From contig JAOWCC010001501.1 of the NCBI GenBank assembly GCA_030867875.1, positions 21,481,524 to 21,545,523 of the forward strand: a DNA stretch of 64,000 bases, written 5' to 3'. The notes beneath the pieces were generated by a model. That model ran no database searches and was not told where the DNA came from. It was given only the letters and a program-made list of their open reading frames with translations. Shown piece by piece: positions 58,001 to 62,699 of this stretch. Made by a program: the position numbers and the translations under genes. Every line of letters begins with the position of its first letter. The first letter of the stretch is position 1. The DNA is from Actinernus sp. WN-2022 (Eukaryota; Cnidaria; Anthozoa; Actiniaria; Actinernidae).

Positions 58001-59671
58001 CTCAAGCTATGATATTTGATTTCTAGTTTCACCTTTGACATATCTTATTTATGTTGTCGATCGGTTGAAGTACTTTTCTTTCAAGGTCAGGTTTCCTTTG
58101 TTTGGACAAAGACCCTACTTACAATAAGGGTCCATGTAAACACCTGTTTGGTTCTCAATAACTATTGTTTGTAAATTACATAAATACAGAACAAATATCT
58201 TGTAACATAGAGAGAATATAGAGAAGAAACAGAAGTCATGGCGAGTCCCATGATTCGCCATGATCAGCCAATACTCCTGTAAGTTGCCAGTCATTGAGAC
58301 CAGTAATAAAGTACGTAAGATCCAACCTTGGTTGTTGTCGTCCACAAGCTCTCCGAAGAATCCCCCACAGCTTAGGAATACTTCCCTGACACCTCTATAG
58401 GTGATATAGGGATTATAAGCTCAAATCTGAGTGTATGTGTGTACGCATAATGAGTTAAACAAGGGACTTGAACGATTCTGGAAAGAGGATACCACCCGAT
58501 GACGTCTTCAAGCTCAAAATATTTATAAAATAAAGCAGATTTTAAGGATCATCCATCATGCATCAGCTCGGATTTCTCCGATCATCGTAGAACTGAGAGC
58601 GCCAATAGTAATTATATCGGTAAAGACATGCGAGACCTTAAAAAACTAAAACTAACTTAAAAATATGATTCATTTTTTTAAACAAAACTGAAGCCTGTAG
58701 CACTGTACCTGAGAGAGGATGCACTGTTCTTATCAGCTCGTAGGTAAATCTCCCAGCCTTCTTTCCACATATTCTTTTCTACATCTTGAGATTTTGTTAT
58801 AAATGAAGATTCCAGGTTACCAATGGATAGATCTCCCTGCCTCAGATACGGAGCCACCTTTGCAAAGGATTCGTTATAAGTCGTGTAACCCATGTTTGCG
58901 TAGTAGCGCACGGACCCACCCAAACTTACGTCTCCTGTAAATATCAGCGTTACTTCATCGTGACTGGCTAAGAAAAAAGAAGAAGTAGAAAATGAAGAAA
59001 TCAATGGCTGATTTTACACTATAGAGACCTTTAATTTGTTAACATGTTAAAGACTCAATGTCGACCGGCATGCAATGCGGGCGCTTTCGAAACCTCGAAT
59101 TTTAGCGAGTTAGACAGTATGGTTCAGTAATCTTCTTCCATCCTTGTATTCATAGCGATTTTTTGAAGAAAAAAAAATACTCTCAAAAGACGTATCAGAG
59201 TCAATCAGTTAACTTTTCATTCAGTTATTTCGCAAAAATCATTCAATTCTATACTCTTGTTAGACCTGTTATAGATGGCGTCCAAGGAACCAAAACGGCG
59301 ACTATAGGTAGAGGAGGACGGCCCAAAAAAACAGTGACTTTGAAAGTGATATACTTAAGAGAATCGGTACAAGACCAGTGGAAGGATTGGAAAGCCTCGA
59401 AGGGTTATTCAAGACTCACGGACAGTGAATTCGCTCAAGTTTTACTGTAGTAAGTCAAGATGGCCGTCACGATCTTGAATCAAAACAATAATAAACGCCC
59501 GCAATGGATGCCGGTCGACATAGAGTCTTTAAGAGTGAGTGCTTTAATATGTGTTCTTGTTTATTCCACATGATATAAGATACCTTTTTGTTTGTCTTGT
59601 CTGTGATCCTGGACGCTAAGGCCAACGGAAATCCACGCGGCCAAAAGGAATGTATTGCCAATATACGTCAT
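35773..59671 (-). CDS. CapA/PGA_cap-family secreted protein, gene B (7 exons, complete)
   Basis: Spliced minus-strand gene. Exons: 59584-59671, 58709-58967, 47283-47427, 45059-45211, 42679-42912, 37650-37783, 35773-35929. They sum to 1170 nt, or 389 residues plus TAA, and every junction keeps phase. Residues 1-20 are a hydrophobic signal peptide, so the product should enter the secretory pathway. CapA hallmarks appear in order: FTGDVSLGG (D42), GNLES (N80, E82), MANNHLNDFG (N127-H129), VVFFHWGKEY (H227), VIGSHSH (H259, H261) and FGLGNF (279-281). These match the calcineurin-like metallophosphatase fold of bacterial poly-gamma-glutamate capsule proteins (PF09587). The role in animals is not established, so I infer only a metal-dependent hydrolase-like secreted protein. 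All introns except intron 6 are GT-AG; intron 6 has a GC donor. Introns range from about 0.6 to 11.3 kb and are packed with transposons. It is a tandem paralogue of gene A downstream. The family call is firm; exon 7 rests on phase, splice site and a plausible tail. Confidence 0.85.
36195..36756. mobile_element. TTAA-flanked foldback MITE in gene B intron 6
   Basis: Arms AGTGCCAATGAAATG left and its diverged complement CATTTCATAGGCACT-like right, over 200 bp long. TTAA at 36191-36194 and 36757-36760. Confidence 0.82.
36905..37080. repeat. Half copy of the CTACAAGCGNGGTCA element
   Basis: ATTAGCTTAATCGGGCTACG followed by ACAAGCGCGGTCACAAGAAT, matching the first half of 37349-37545, plus GGAGAGACTCTCCCCC. 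Confidence 0.6.
37349..37545. repeat. Foldback element CTACAAGCGTGGTCA
   Basis: Arms CTACAAGCGTGGTCAGAAGA and complement, loop GGAGAGACTCTCCCCC itself palindromic. A TTCGAACAACC motif at the left end links it to the satellite/MITE family. Confidence 0.7.
37650..37783 (-). CDS. Gene B exon 6 (GC donor)
   Basis: 134 nt between acceptor GATTATTTAG|GAATTC and a GC donor AAGAG|GCGAGT. Gene A has CG|GTGAGT at the same place, so the GC is a GT-to-GC change at an otherwise near-perfect donor. Encodes EFHYELKKMG, then a variable basic stretch, then FTYILRVHVK. Reading through instead adds 10 residues and a TGA at 37619, which is the alternative end of the protein. Confidence 0.72.
37960..38034. repeat. 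CACAGGTAGCCCAAG-type element end
   Basis: The reverse strand starts CACAGGTAGCCCAAGCTTAC and continues like 39953-40027. Only one end is present. It lies in gene B intron 5. Confidence 0.6.
38347..38425. repeat. Palindrome of the GCCATGTTGG family, diverged
   Basis: Arms GGCGGCCACGTCGGTTGACC and GTCAACCAAAATGGCGGC around a core AGAAAGTAAAGAGCAATC. Confidence 0.6.
38640..38880. mobile_element. Foldback MITE CCAGTTTCGTATTCG
   Basis: Arms of about 80 bp: CCAGTTTCGTATTCGAAAAT left and complement right, continuing through ACAGGGTTAGCCTCGTTCTT. Confidence 0.78.
39239..39943. mobile_element. TTAA-flanked MITE in gene B intron 5
   Basis: Ends AGTGCCTATAACCCC and GGGGTTATTGGCACT with TTAA on both sides (39235-39238, 39944-39947). 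Interior ORFs have no domain. Confidence 0.82.
39953..40027. repeat. CACAGGTAGCCCAA-type element end
   Basis: Second single end of this family, adjacent to the TTAA element. Shares GCGATAACAGTGAAATTT with 37960-38034. Confidence 0.6.
40112..40245. repeat. Hairpin element GCACAGGCTCATGCAAAC
   Basis: Arms GCACAGGCTCATGCAAAC and complement, extending through GGTAAGTTT and GAGAATTC. Loop of about 30 bp. Confidence 0.72.
40570..40705. repeat. Foldback MITE GGTTTCCATATGATCGC
   Basis: Arms GGTTTCCATATGATCGCAA and GTTGCGATCAAAAGGAAACC, with inner arms GATTCTTTTGTTC and complement. Confidence 0.72.
40831..40910. repeat. Palindrome GCCATGTTGGAGG family
   Basis: Arms ATGGCCGCCATGTTGGAGG and CCTCCAACATGGCCGCCA around CTCGTCAGCTTCTCTTGTT. 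Confidence 0.7.
41115..41340. repeat. Degenerate AAGTCGCCTTAAGTTGC repeat
   Basis: Irregular head-to-tail copies of a 10-20-bp motif (AAGTCGCCTTA, AAGTTGC). Decayed minisatellite. Confidence 0.55.
41361..42210. mobile_element. Probable CAGGAGCCC-type element
   Basis: Left end CAGGAGCCCATAACCCAGAG. A right end GAACGCTCCGGCTCCT matches in diverged form. Contains a GCTAACGAG-family palindrome (41456-41522), a hairpin at about 42012-42087 and three 32-bp tandem copies of ATGGGAGATGGATGCTGCAT (42112-42200). Confidence 0.55.
42281..42350 (+). repeat. CCTGAAACAACCATAGGG dispersed motif next to a SINE
   Basis: ACCTGAAACAACCATAGGG, then TGATCAAAGTCAGGACCCGG and TTATCCACA. The same block is at 15429, 25178 and, inverted, 45318-45390. 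Confidence 0.65.
42350..42508 (-). mobile_element. tRNA-headed SINE
   Basis: Minus strand: A box TGGCGCAGTGG (42480-42490), B box GGTTCGGTCCC (42437-42447), then GAGGGTTTTTCTACCGG and TTCTCCGGTTTTCCTCCCTC. Same family as 49505-49800. Confidence 0.85.
42679..42912 (-). CDS. Gene B exon 5 (HWG, GSHSH, GNF motifs)
   Basis: 234 nt, phase 0, between acceptor ATTTCCAG|TCCCTC and donor AAAGAG|GTGTGT. It encodes the C-terminal half of the metallophosphatase core: VVFFHWGKEY, VIGSHSHVLQ and LVAFGLGNF. Same length as gene A exon 5, about 73% identical in protein. Confidence 0.9.
43308..44201. mobile_element. TTAA-flanked element with a SAP-like ORF, in gene B intron 4
   Basis: Ends AGGGAATCTCGGCTGAAA and its near complement, flanked by TTAA (43304-43307, 44202-44205). 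Arms are about 100 bp and include TTGTATACTAGATG. A further palindrome (43900-44068) with CCATCTTGGAT arms lies inside. No transposase. Confidence 0.8.
43482..43820 (-). CDS. SAP-like domain ORF in the TTAA element
   Basis: 112 codons, starting MGSKCGQIFQNGCLGHCQC. Residues about 46-78 (VLELKRWLECHGEKKSGKRQ and on to LFDRVKGCI) follow the SAP motif, a short DNA-binding helix-turn-helix. A Cys-rich start precedes it. Similar segments occur in cnidarian transposon-related proteins. It may be a 5' piece of a lost autonomous element, or captured host sequence. Confidence 0.5.
   Translation of the reverse strand: MGSKCGQIFQNGCLGHCQCVRYEFYSQKMRYVPGAKLTKPPGECNVLELKRWLECHGEKKSGKRQELFDRVKGCIALKIKVDPKVPGGNLSVYRESNRQIPQNSASYHLLSS
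44206..44428 (+). mobile_element. LINE 3' UTR with (TTA)n tail
   Basis: AT-rich tail with a duplicated TTTTAATTGTAGATAAAC motif, CCATATAGACACTTAAATAA and (TTA)8 at about 44403-44427. No coding part. Confidence 0.55.
44590..44850. mobile_element. Diverged copy of the 62436-62693 element
   Basis: Shares CTTGATTGAAAGGAT and TTCCGGCCTGGAAC with the TTAA-flanked element near 62.5 kb. Ends are decayed. Confidence 0.55.
45059..45211 (-). CDS. Gene B exon 4
   Basis: 153 nt, phase 0, between acceptor TTCTAG|GTTCCT and donor CTACAG|GTTTGG. It encodes VPVIKKVKGIKIGFLNYC and onward to IATRDVQKLQ, the central beta-strand region of the CapA domain. It is the same length as gene A exon 4. Confidence 0.85.
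45318..45395 (-). repeat. Inverted copy of the CCTGAAACAACCATAGGG motif block
   Basis: Reverse strand reads CTGAAACAACCATGGGGGC, TGATCAAAGCCAGG and AATCCACAGATGGAATTGG. Confidence 0.6.
45400..46075. other. Gene B intron 4/3 region, no gene
   Basis: Intron 3 sequence (45212-47282) with no coding signal here. Confidence 0.4.
46079..46213. repeat. Foldback MITE GCTTTCCATTTACACGAAC
   Basis: Arms GCTTTCCATTTACACGAAC and complement around several CAGTCAGT/ACTGACTGG words. Confidence 0.78.
46338..46577. mobile_element. CACAGGNAGCCCA-type foldback
   Basis: Ends CACAGGAAGCCCAGGC and GCCTGGGCTCCCTGTG, arms continue through TTTTGTGGTCAAAATTATAA. A further single end (TTGGGCTTCCTGTG) is at about 46688-46701. 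Confidence 0.75.
46867..47152. mobile_element. Foldback MITE CTTGGATTCAAAGCGAGG
   Basis: Arms CTTGGATTCAAAGCGAGG and complement, inner arms with GTTTTTGCT and CTCACACT/AGTGTGAGGC. Confidence 0.7.
47283..47427 (-). CDS. Gene B exon 3 (ANNHLNDFG motif)
   Basis: 145 nt between acceptor CTGTGCTAG|ATACGC and donor CCACAG|GTAACC. It carries the Asn-Asn-His metal-site motif. Its 48 complete codons match gene A exon 3 at 46 residues. Confidence 0.88.
47985..48960 (+). pseudogene. Decayed LINE RT with YADD box
   Basis: Reads MYADDRTLYCVGDTL at 47997, then SSSRYLGVTIG, NLKWTEHVQSISKSFVRKL, ETMHVCAAKIVYM and KLWNTLPTTY in several frames with many stops. A Jockey/I-type LINE fragment in gene B intron 2. 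Confidence 0.82.
49045..49345 (-). mobile_element. SINE with LINE-like 3' tail
   Basis: Minus strand begins with a tRNA-like A box TAGCTCAGTTGG (about 49325-49336), but no clean B box. It ends with a stem-loop GGCGCTATATAAATATGG and a long (ATT)n. The tail matches the 3' stem-loop of the LINEs at 1871 and 23780, so it probably moved with their reverse transcriptase. Confidence 0.65.
49505..49800 (+). mobile_element. tRNA-headed SINE, well preserved
   Basis: A box TGGCGCAGTGG (49521-49531), B box GGTTCGATCCC (49564-49574), body with CTCCGGTTTTCCTCCCTC, end at TTATTTATTTATT. Same family as 42350-42508, opposite strand. Confidence 0.88.
49820..50210. other. AT-rich, no gene
   Basis: Looks like a reversed LINE 3' UTR, but without coding sequence to prove it. 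Confidence 0.35.
50328..51090. mobile_element. TTAA/AGTGCC foldback copy with a tandem partial duplication
   Basis: The left end AGTGCCTTCTTGC follows TTAA (50324-50327). Arms match the 10765-11700 element. The right half (about 50633-50865) is repeated almost exactly at 50868-51090. The proper right end is lost. Confidence 0.72.
51309..52110 (+). repeat. 5' LTR
   Basis: Starts TGTTATGATAAAGGATC and ends near AGGAATACTTCA. Differs from the 3' LTR by only about ten bases and small indels, so the insertion is recent. Confidence 0.9.
52420..52851 (+). CDS. Gag N-terminal ORF (0 frame)
   Basis: Runs from a possible start at 52420; a second start MASTEDFKTF lies at 52651. Ends GLTKAPIF at a TAA caused by a run of six T (52844-52849). 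One T fewer would continue into the next frame, FKGDGQDPLTF. No known domain in the first part; it is probably the gag leader. Confidence 0.7.
   Translation: MNFKLFLRSGKTKTASIPSSKPHKTCTHCSAKTTPNSKQLLDHTVDLSPNLTALPPSPLITITSPQHYKQSSEHINTMASTEDFKTFSNQLSELIDKSLAGMADSLSKETLSQNTQIAAMQDSLLENHTSSNGNAGLTKAPIF
52814..53785 (+). CDS. Gag capsid and zinc-knuckle ORF
   Basis: True coding starts at about 52849. FKGDGQDPLTFLEQF, then VGNAQIWFSSL and FEELRAIFLKQF are the Retrotrans_gag (PF03732) pattern. A CCHC knuckle CFNCKKVGHHYRNC near residue 274 follows a basic, RPRDRPYF-rich linker. Packages RNA. Overlaps the previous ORF by 38 bp in another frame. Confidence 0.88.
   Translation: MGMQASLRLRFFKGDGQDPLTFLEQFSLYADFCRWKPDKVFKGFPLSLVGNAQIWFSSLEKDKIASFEELRAIFLKQFTSPATNWVLRQELGDRKQSKLESLNDYTSDIKKRCQRLSIPVSERIHYFIQGLQPEIKHYVILQQPNTLEEAENAAKLKATIVAQTTPAVTKADILALQEGFIQRLKTEQLLPHSVVSIAAYEAPNPTFTPNFRNSQQDNSRDTSNLRQIIREELRQISSNREHDYNLRPRDRPYFNDRGDFGRTTRSTDGQIICFNCKKVGHHYRNCRSPRRFNDPRIPQNQPNGNQNRGFPVRSSQRQNQPLN
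53926..55788 (+). CDS. 620-codon ORF with C-terminal retropepsin
   Basis: Residues 1-450 are Asn/Ser/Thr/Glu-rich with no known domain, apart from a hydrophobic segment near 265-300 (LLQCSFLLVVCKTLSGFF). The aspartic protease is at about 450-570: FLVDTGAAVTVIG (Asp477) and later VILGKDFLEYYQAIID. The active-site DTG is intact. ORF ends shortly after the protease, where reverse transcriptase would be expected. The long acidic front is unusual for a protease ORF. Confidence 0.85.
   Translation: MNREPAVNTNEEIIDNNHSNGINTLQRSAPVCRESTELSIPARFLNKDFTSDQIHFSLSDTVFPNSDQDHYDLEHFQPINSTQHEEEPIHSLNEISLNYHQENHSQDEQPISTNDHSVVQLEQVISQSNNQHESNEAISQAQHVPTLTHSISEEIAATNEIQIHSTIEPFACHNTTTIEHKVLSIPDNFSHVKVNIDAQPIPTINILSTEPEAPVVRATHSKTMNLTNPNLHTEKKKDNNNIASTKVERLPWRKTIKQCTATLLQCSFLLVVCKTLSGFFHGLLFLVSLITTLSTNNKYANALYSHRTNIVENSSQSATSNSDIDIDSPNSNTMTNCAQKANTKKPCLAVVDDNDPAIVTESETVEVPNLKNTNTLQEDKDIQANYIIYEDTSFTTTDSPQEVKDFKAVQIRENSEFSNITHDDDIQGHKFTNNTGDRKPQIIDTKGHISTIGFQNTTSNLTISGSIGEFQLTFLVDTGAAVTVIGKDTWQRIPELSKHPPELSTLNMLRSVSGQDIPVLGQILVPFTIDNRVYPFLVYVADKVLYDVILGKDFLEYYQAIIDLKNRTLHMPPAKVYNAINPSQVKQCTDHASETLILPPRPESIFYIEHQFNSADTEIT
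55800..57080 (+). pseudogene. Env-like or other third ORF, decayed
   Basis: After an acceptor-like TTTCTTTACAG (55811-55821) an ATG at 55839 opens a hydrophobic leader (MLLPLLLINPFTLSL), stopping at TAG 55905. Further on, open stretches at about 56453-56746 and 56772-56975 in different frames contain paired Cys and NGT-type glycosylation sites. This suggests a membrane glycoprotein relic, but no family can be named. Confidence 0.35.
57582..58385 (+). repeat. 3' LTR
   Basis: Matches the 5' LTR at a constant offset of 6273 bases. Preceded by a purine-rich GAGAAGGGACG. Confidence 0.9.
58386..58708. other. Gene B intron 2 next to exon 2, no gene
   Basis: Nothing recognisable. Confidence 0.4.
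58709..58967 (-). CDS. Gene B exon 2 (GDVSLGG and NLES motifs)
   Basis: 259 nt between acceptor TTTTCTTAG|CC and donor CTCAG|GTACAG. It carries the first two CapA motifs. The 5' two thirds (about 58800-58967) differs from gene A exon 2 by about one base in 165. The 3' third differs at about 10% of bases. Confidence 0.88.
59051..59528. mobile_element. TTAA-flanked element with an AT-hook ORF, in gene B intron 1
   Basis: Ends AGACTCAATGTCGACCGGCA and a near complement, flanked by TTAA (59047-59050, 59529-59532). Contains one ORF and no transposase. Confidence 0.8.
59163..59450 (+). CDS. AT-hook ORF of the TTAA element
   Basis: 95 codons, likely opening before 59163. Residues 43-58 (KTATIGRGGRPKKTVTL) hold an AT-hook core GRGGRPKK. 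Then VIYLRESVQDQWKDWKASKG and LTDSEFAQVLL, a segment I recall from many short cnidarian ORFs. Probably DNA-binding, and part of a transposon-associated protein. Function unknown. Confidence 0.5.
   Translation: MKKKKYSQKTYQSQSVNFSFSYFAKIIQFYTLVRPVIDGVQGTKTATIGRGGRPKKTVTLKVIYLRESVQDQWKDWKASKGYSRLTDSEFAQVLL
59584..59671 (-). CDS. Gene B exon 1 (start codon, signal peptide)
   Basis: Encodes 29 residues plus one base. It begins MTYIGNTFLLAAW and ends HRQDKQK before the donor AAAAAG|GTATCT. The ATG at 59671 is the first in this frame after an upstream TGA. The hydrophobic stretch FLLAAWISVGLSV is a classical signal sequence. It aligns with gene A exon 1, including part of the upstream leader, which is how it was found. 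Phase 1 joins the exon 2 base pair CC to restore Ala-Ser-His-Asp. Confidence 0.8.
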
Positions 59672-60690
59672 TATTATGTTTTCCTTTCTGTGGCGTTTGA
59701 TTTTATTAATGTCCCTAACAAAGTTAACAGAGCGCTTATGTCAGTAACACTCAAGAGGGATAAGGACGAAAAAATGTCATTAGCTGAGAACCGATTGGTA
59801 GAAAGGTTACAGTCTGACAGGTTTGCATGAAAAAGGACTCATCAAGAGTCTCATACCGAGAAAACACCAACCGTGTTTCTTCAAAAATTGTCTTGCGTAA
59901 CAGTTTGTCATAGCTTAAAACCTTTTGATTTTATCATAAGTGACAGGGTAATGAGAAGAGCAGCGACTGGAAATAAAGCATTCATGAACACTAATCAGGG
60001 TAACGGCCACCTAACATTCTCGCTTGTCAAACTGATTGCTTATTTACCGTTACATTGACAAGTCATGAGTCAATACAAATATTATGTCCATTAATGTTAG
60101 GCTCTGCAAAGATTTCTGACAATATTGGCCTCAACCAAATCTGCCGTACATACTGGAAATTATGCAAACCACTTGTAAACCACAAACGTCAATCAAAATG
60201 AGGGTTTGAGAATTTAGGCAGAATAGGCGAGAATTGACAAAACATTTTGTTGGCCTCAGAGGCAGGACAACGGCGAGATAGTGCTAAAAAGTACCGTCCA
60301 CACTTGTAAGAGGACACTATTGACATATATATTTTTCGTAAGTAAATAAAAATTCACCAGGTGTGAACAGGCCTTCACTGGTGACCACACCTGTTGCACG
60401 TCGATATCTGGTAATTCGAATTCAATTGTTCACAAAAGCATTAGCTCCACTTCGTTTATATAGTACTTCACTGTATCAGTAAGGTATGCATGAGGACTTC
60501 TTATAGCCCTATAAAGGAACTGTACCTGCCATCCGTTAAAAATCCAATATCGATCTTTAAAAAACCCACAGATTTCTACTTACTCCCCTTGTTTGTCGTT
60601 TGTTTGTTTACTTGATGTATCTATATATTTATTTATTTTTCTTATTTTTTTGTAGCTTATCTCTGTTTAGTAGTTAAGGATTCGCGTAAC
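59672..60690. other. Upstream of gene B, no gene recognised
   Basis: Should contain the gene B 5' leader and promoter. The first 100 bp align to the leader of gene A. No clear core promoter motif could be assigned. Confidence 0.4.
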
Positions 60691-62170
60691 AACAATACAA
60701 TAACAACAACAACAACAATATATTTATTTATACTCATAAAGGGTTTACAATATTGTGAAAAAAGACGATGAATTAAAATAAGTTTTAAGTATGAGCTAAC
60801 CTAGAATAACCTGCAGGTTAATCGAGCTAGGTAGCACGTATAATTTATTTAAATGTAGTTAATTGGTTGGGCTGTGGACCAAAAAAAAGTAAAGACACGA
60901 AAAGGAACATTGAAGTAGTTACTCATTTACTATAAGGACAAAAACGGATTATAGAGAATTATAGACAATGAAGAAACAAACAAGTGTTTGCAAGACAATG
61001 ACCAGGCAATTAAGTAATGAGTGATAGAAAAACAGCTTGTGAATACAGTAGAGAGATATAATAGTCTAGTAAGGCCGAGAGAGAGAGATATTCTTTAAGT
61101 AGTCGTTTGAGACTATTTCGAGTATGATTTTTTAGGTTTTCGTTTTGAAGCTAGCCTGGTATTATATTGATGGACAGTATTGACATTTAAAACAAAATTC
61201 CTAAACACTGGGGGAAGTTTTCCAGAGGAAAAATCATACATAAACAATGCATCATAGAGAAATACAAGATCTTTAAGTTTTAAGATGTTAAGACGTTTAA
61301 AAAGTGGGCTGGTATGTTCAGTATAACTGGAAAAAGTTACACTGTACTCCAGGTGTGTTTGCAGGTGACACATATATAACTACTGCAGATACTGATATCA
61401 AACAGATAGAAAAGCATATTTTTGAGGATTTAAAACAAACTGAAAAATGGCTAATTGCCAATAAGTTAAGTTTCAATGACACTAAGACTAAATATATGGT
61501 TACGGCTTTTTTCCGTAAAATGACAAGAGATTTTAAAGTAGATGGATAGGTGTTACCCCATGCGGTTAAAACATATGTTAGAAAAGGGTAAATCAAAGTA
61601 TAATAGAGTTGTATTAGGATATGTTTGTACTAATAAAATAACGAATTTTAGAGATTATACCTATGCATCTTTAATTTTTTTTTGAAACAATGTAAAATGT
61701 GAGATTTCCAATTTAACTGTGAATCTATAAAAAATCCTAGGTATTTAATGCATTTTTCTTGTCGTATCTGTTTATTTTTTATTTGCAGAGTAATCTGGTA
61801 ATGTAATATTTTTTGTGGGAGTTGAAAAATGACAAAGTTAGTTTTATCTATATTTAGAGAAAGCTTATTGGCAGAGAGCCAGTTGTGGATTTTTTCTAAA
61901 TTTTCATTAACAGCTAATTCTAGTTCATTCAAGTTTTTTGTTAGAATAGAACAAATTAGTATCATCTGCAAATATGTGAAAATCAAATAAGTTGGTGCAT
62001 GAATTAAAGTCATTAACGTACAGAAGAAAAAGAAGAGGACCAAGAACAGAGCCTTGGGGACGCCACAGGTTGTTTCCACCTTATCAGATGTACTATTTCC
62101 AATCGAGACAAATTGTGGTCTATTATTTAGACAGGAGAAGAACCAATTTTTAGAAACACCACGGATGCCA
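60690..62170 (-). pseudogene. Decayed LINE, minus strand, with a nested LINE scrap
   Basis: Minus strand from about 62170 reads TTCGVPKA (motif B), then ENLEKIHNWLSANKLSLNID, KCIKYLGFFIDSQLNWKSHI, IYPFLTYVLTAWGNTY, HTSPLFKRLNILKLKDL and HQYNTRLASK, with several frameshifts. The tail at 60690-60720 is rich in TTG/ATTG. A plus-strand piece interrupts it at about 61342-61502. Confidence 0.85.
61342..61502 (+). mobile_element. Foreign LINE fragment inserted in opposite orientation
   Basis: Plus strand reads FAGDTYITTADTDIKQIEKH, then LKQTEKWLIANKLSFNDTK. It is an RT palm and post-palm scrap with the FADD box changed to FAGD. Removing it rejoins the minus-strand LINE (KKAV with VTFSSYTEH). Confidence 0.75.
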
Positions 62171-62435
62171 TAGTGATCTAGCTGTATTAATTGAATGGTC
62201 TTCTATTGAATTTATGACTATCAACCAATGAATATACGAGAAAGAAGAATAGAAAATTAGCACCTTTTTACATTCCTTGCCGTTGATTCTATCATTCTCA
62301 GCCGGAGCATTACTTAATTGTGTAAAATGTCAATACTGAAAACAGTTCCAAATTACATGTAATTGAGAAGTGTAATAAAATACACACAAAAATGCTTCAC
62401 TCCTCGGCTTCATTTAATTTGGTATCCTAAATTAA

Positions 62436-62693
62436 AGGGGCTATGTCATGGTACTGCGCATGTATCGAGTAATCGCTCGATTGGTGGCTGTTAAACTTCC
62501 CTCCCTCAATGCTTGATTGAAAGGATTTTCAATATTTTCCCTAGACTGTTTTTCAGTCATTTTTTTCATATTTGCTTTGATTTTTAGCATCCCACATGGC
62601 CGAGAGGTTCGTTAGTTCATATCAAAATCGGTGGAAATAGCTGTTTCCGGCCCGGAACGCGAATGTAAAGTCTATTATCGTGACACAGCCCCT
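62436..62693. mobile_element. TTAA-flanked MITE AGGGGCTATGTCA
   Basis: Ends AGGGGCTATGTCA and TGACACAGCCCCT with TTAA on both sides (62432-62435, 62694-62697). Diverged copy at 44590-44850. Confidence 0.78.
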
Positions 62694-62699
62694 TTAAAT

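Larger units (their letters stand above)
51309..58385 (+). mobile_element. LTR retrotransposon with gag, protease and env-like remnant, no RT or integrase
   Basis: Two near-identical LTRs of about 800 bp (51309-52110, 57582-58385) begin TGTTATGATAAAGG. Between them are gag (one frameshift), a 620-codon ORF ending in a retropepsin, and a non-coding or decayed 1.8 kb. No reverse transcriptase, RNase H or integrase motifs are present, so it must rely on another element. Possible PBS at 52119 (TGGTGAAAGAATCC) and purine-rich tract at 57569-57579 before the 3' LTR. The target duplication is unclear (CCCTC against CCCTG). It lies in gene B intron 2. Confidence 0.9.

Noticed and set aside
58115..58345. 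76-codon minus ORF repeated at 51842-52093
   Set aside because: It occurs twice because it lies in the two LTRs; no domain.
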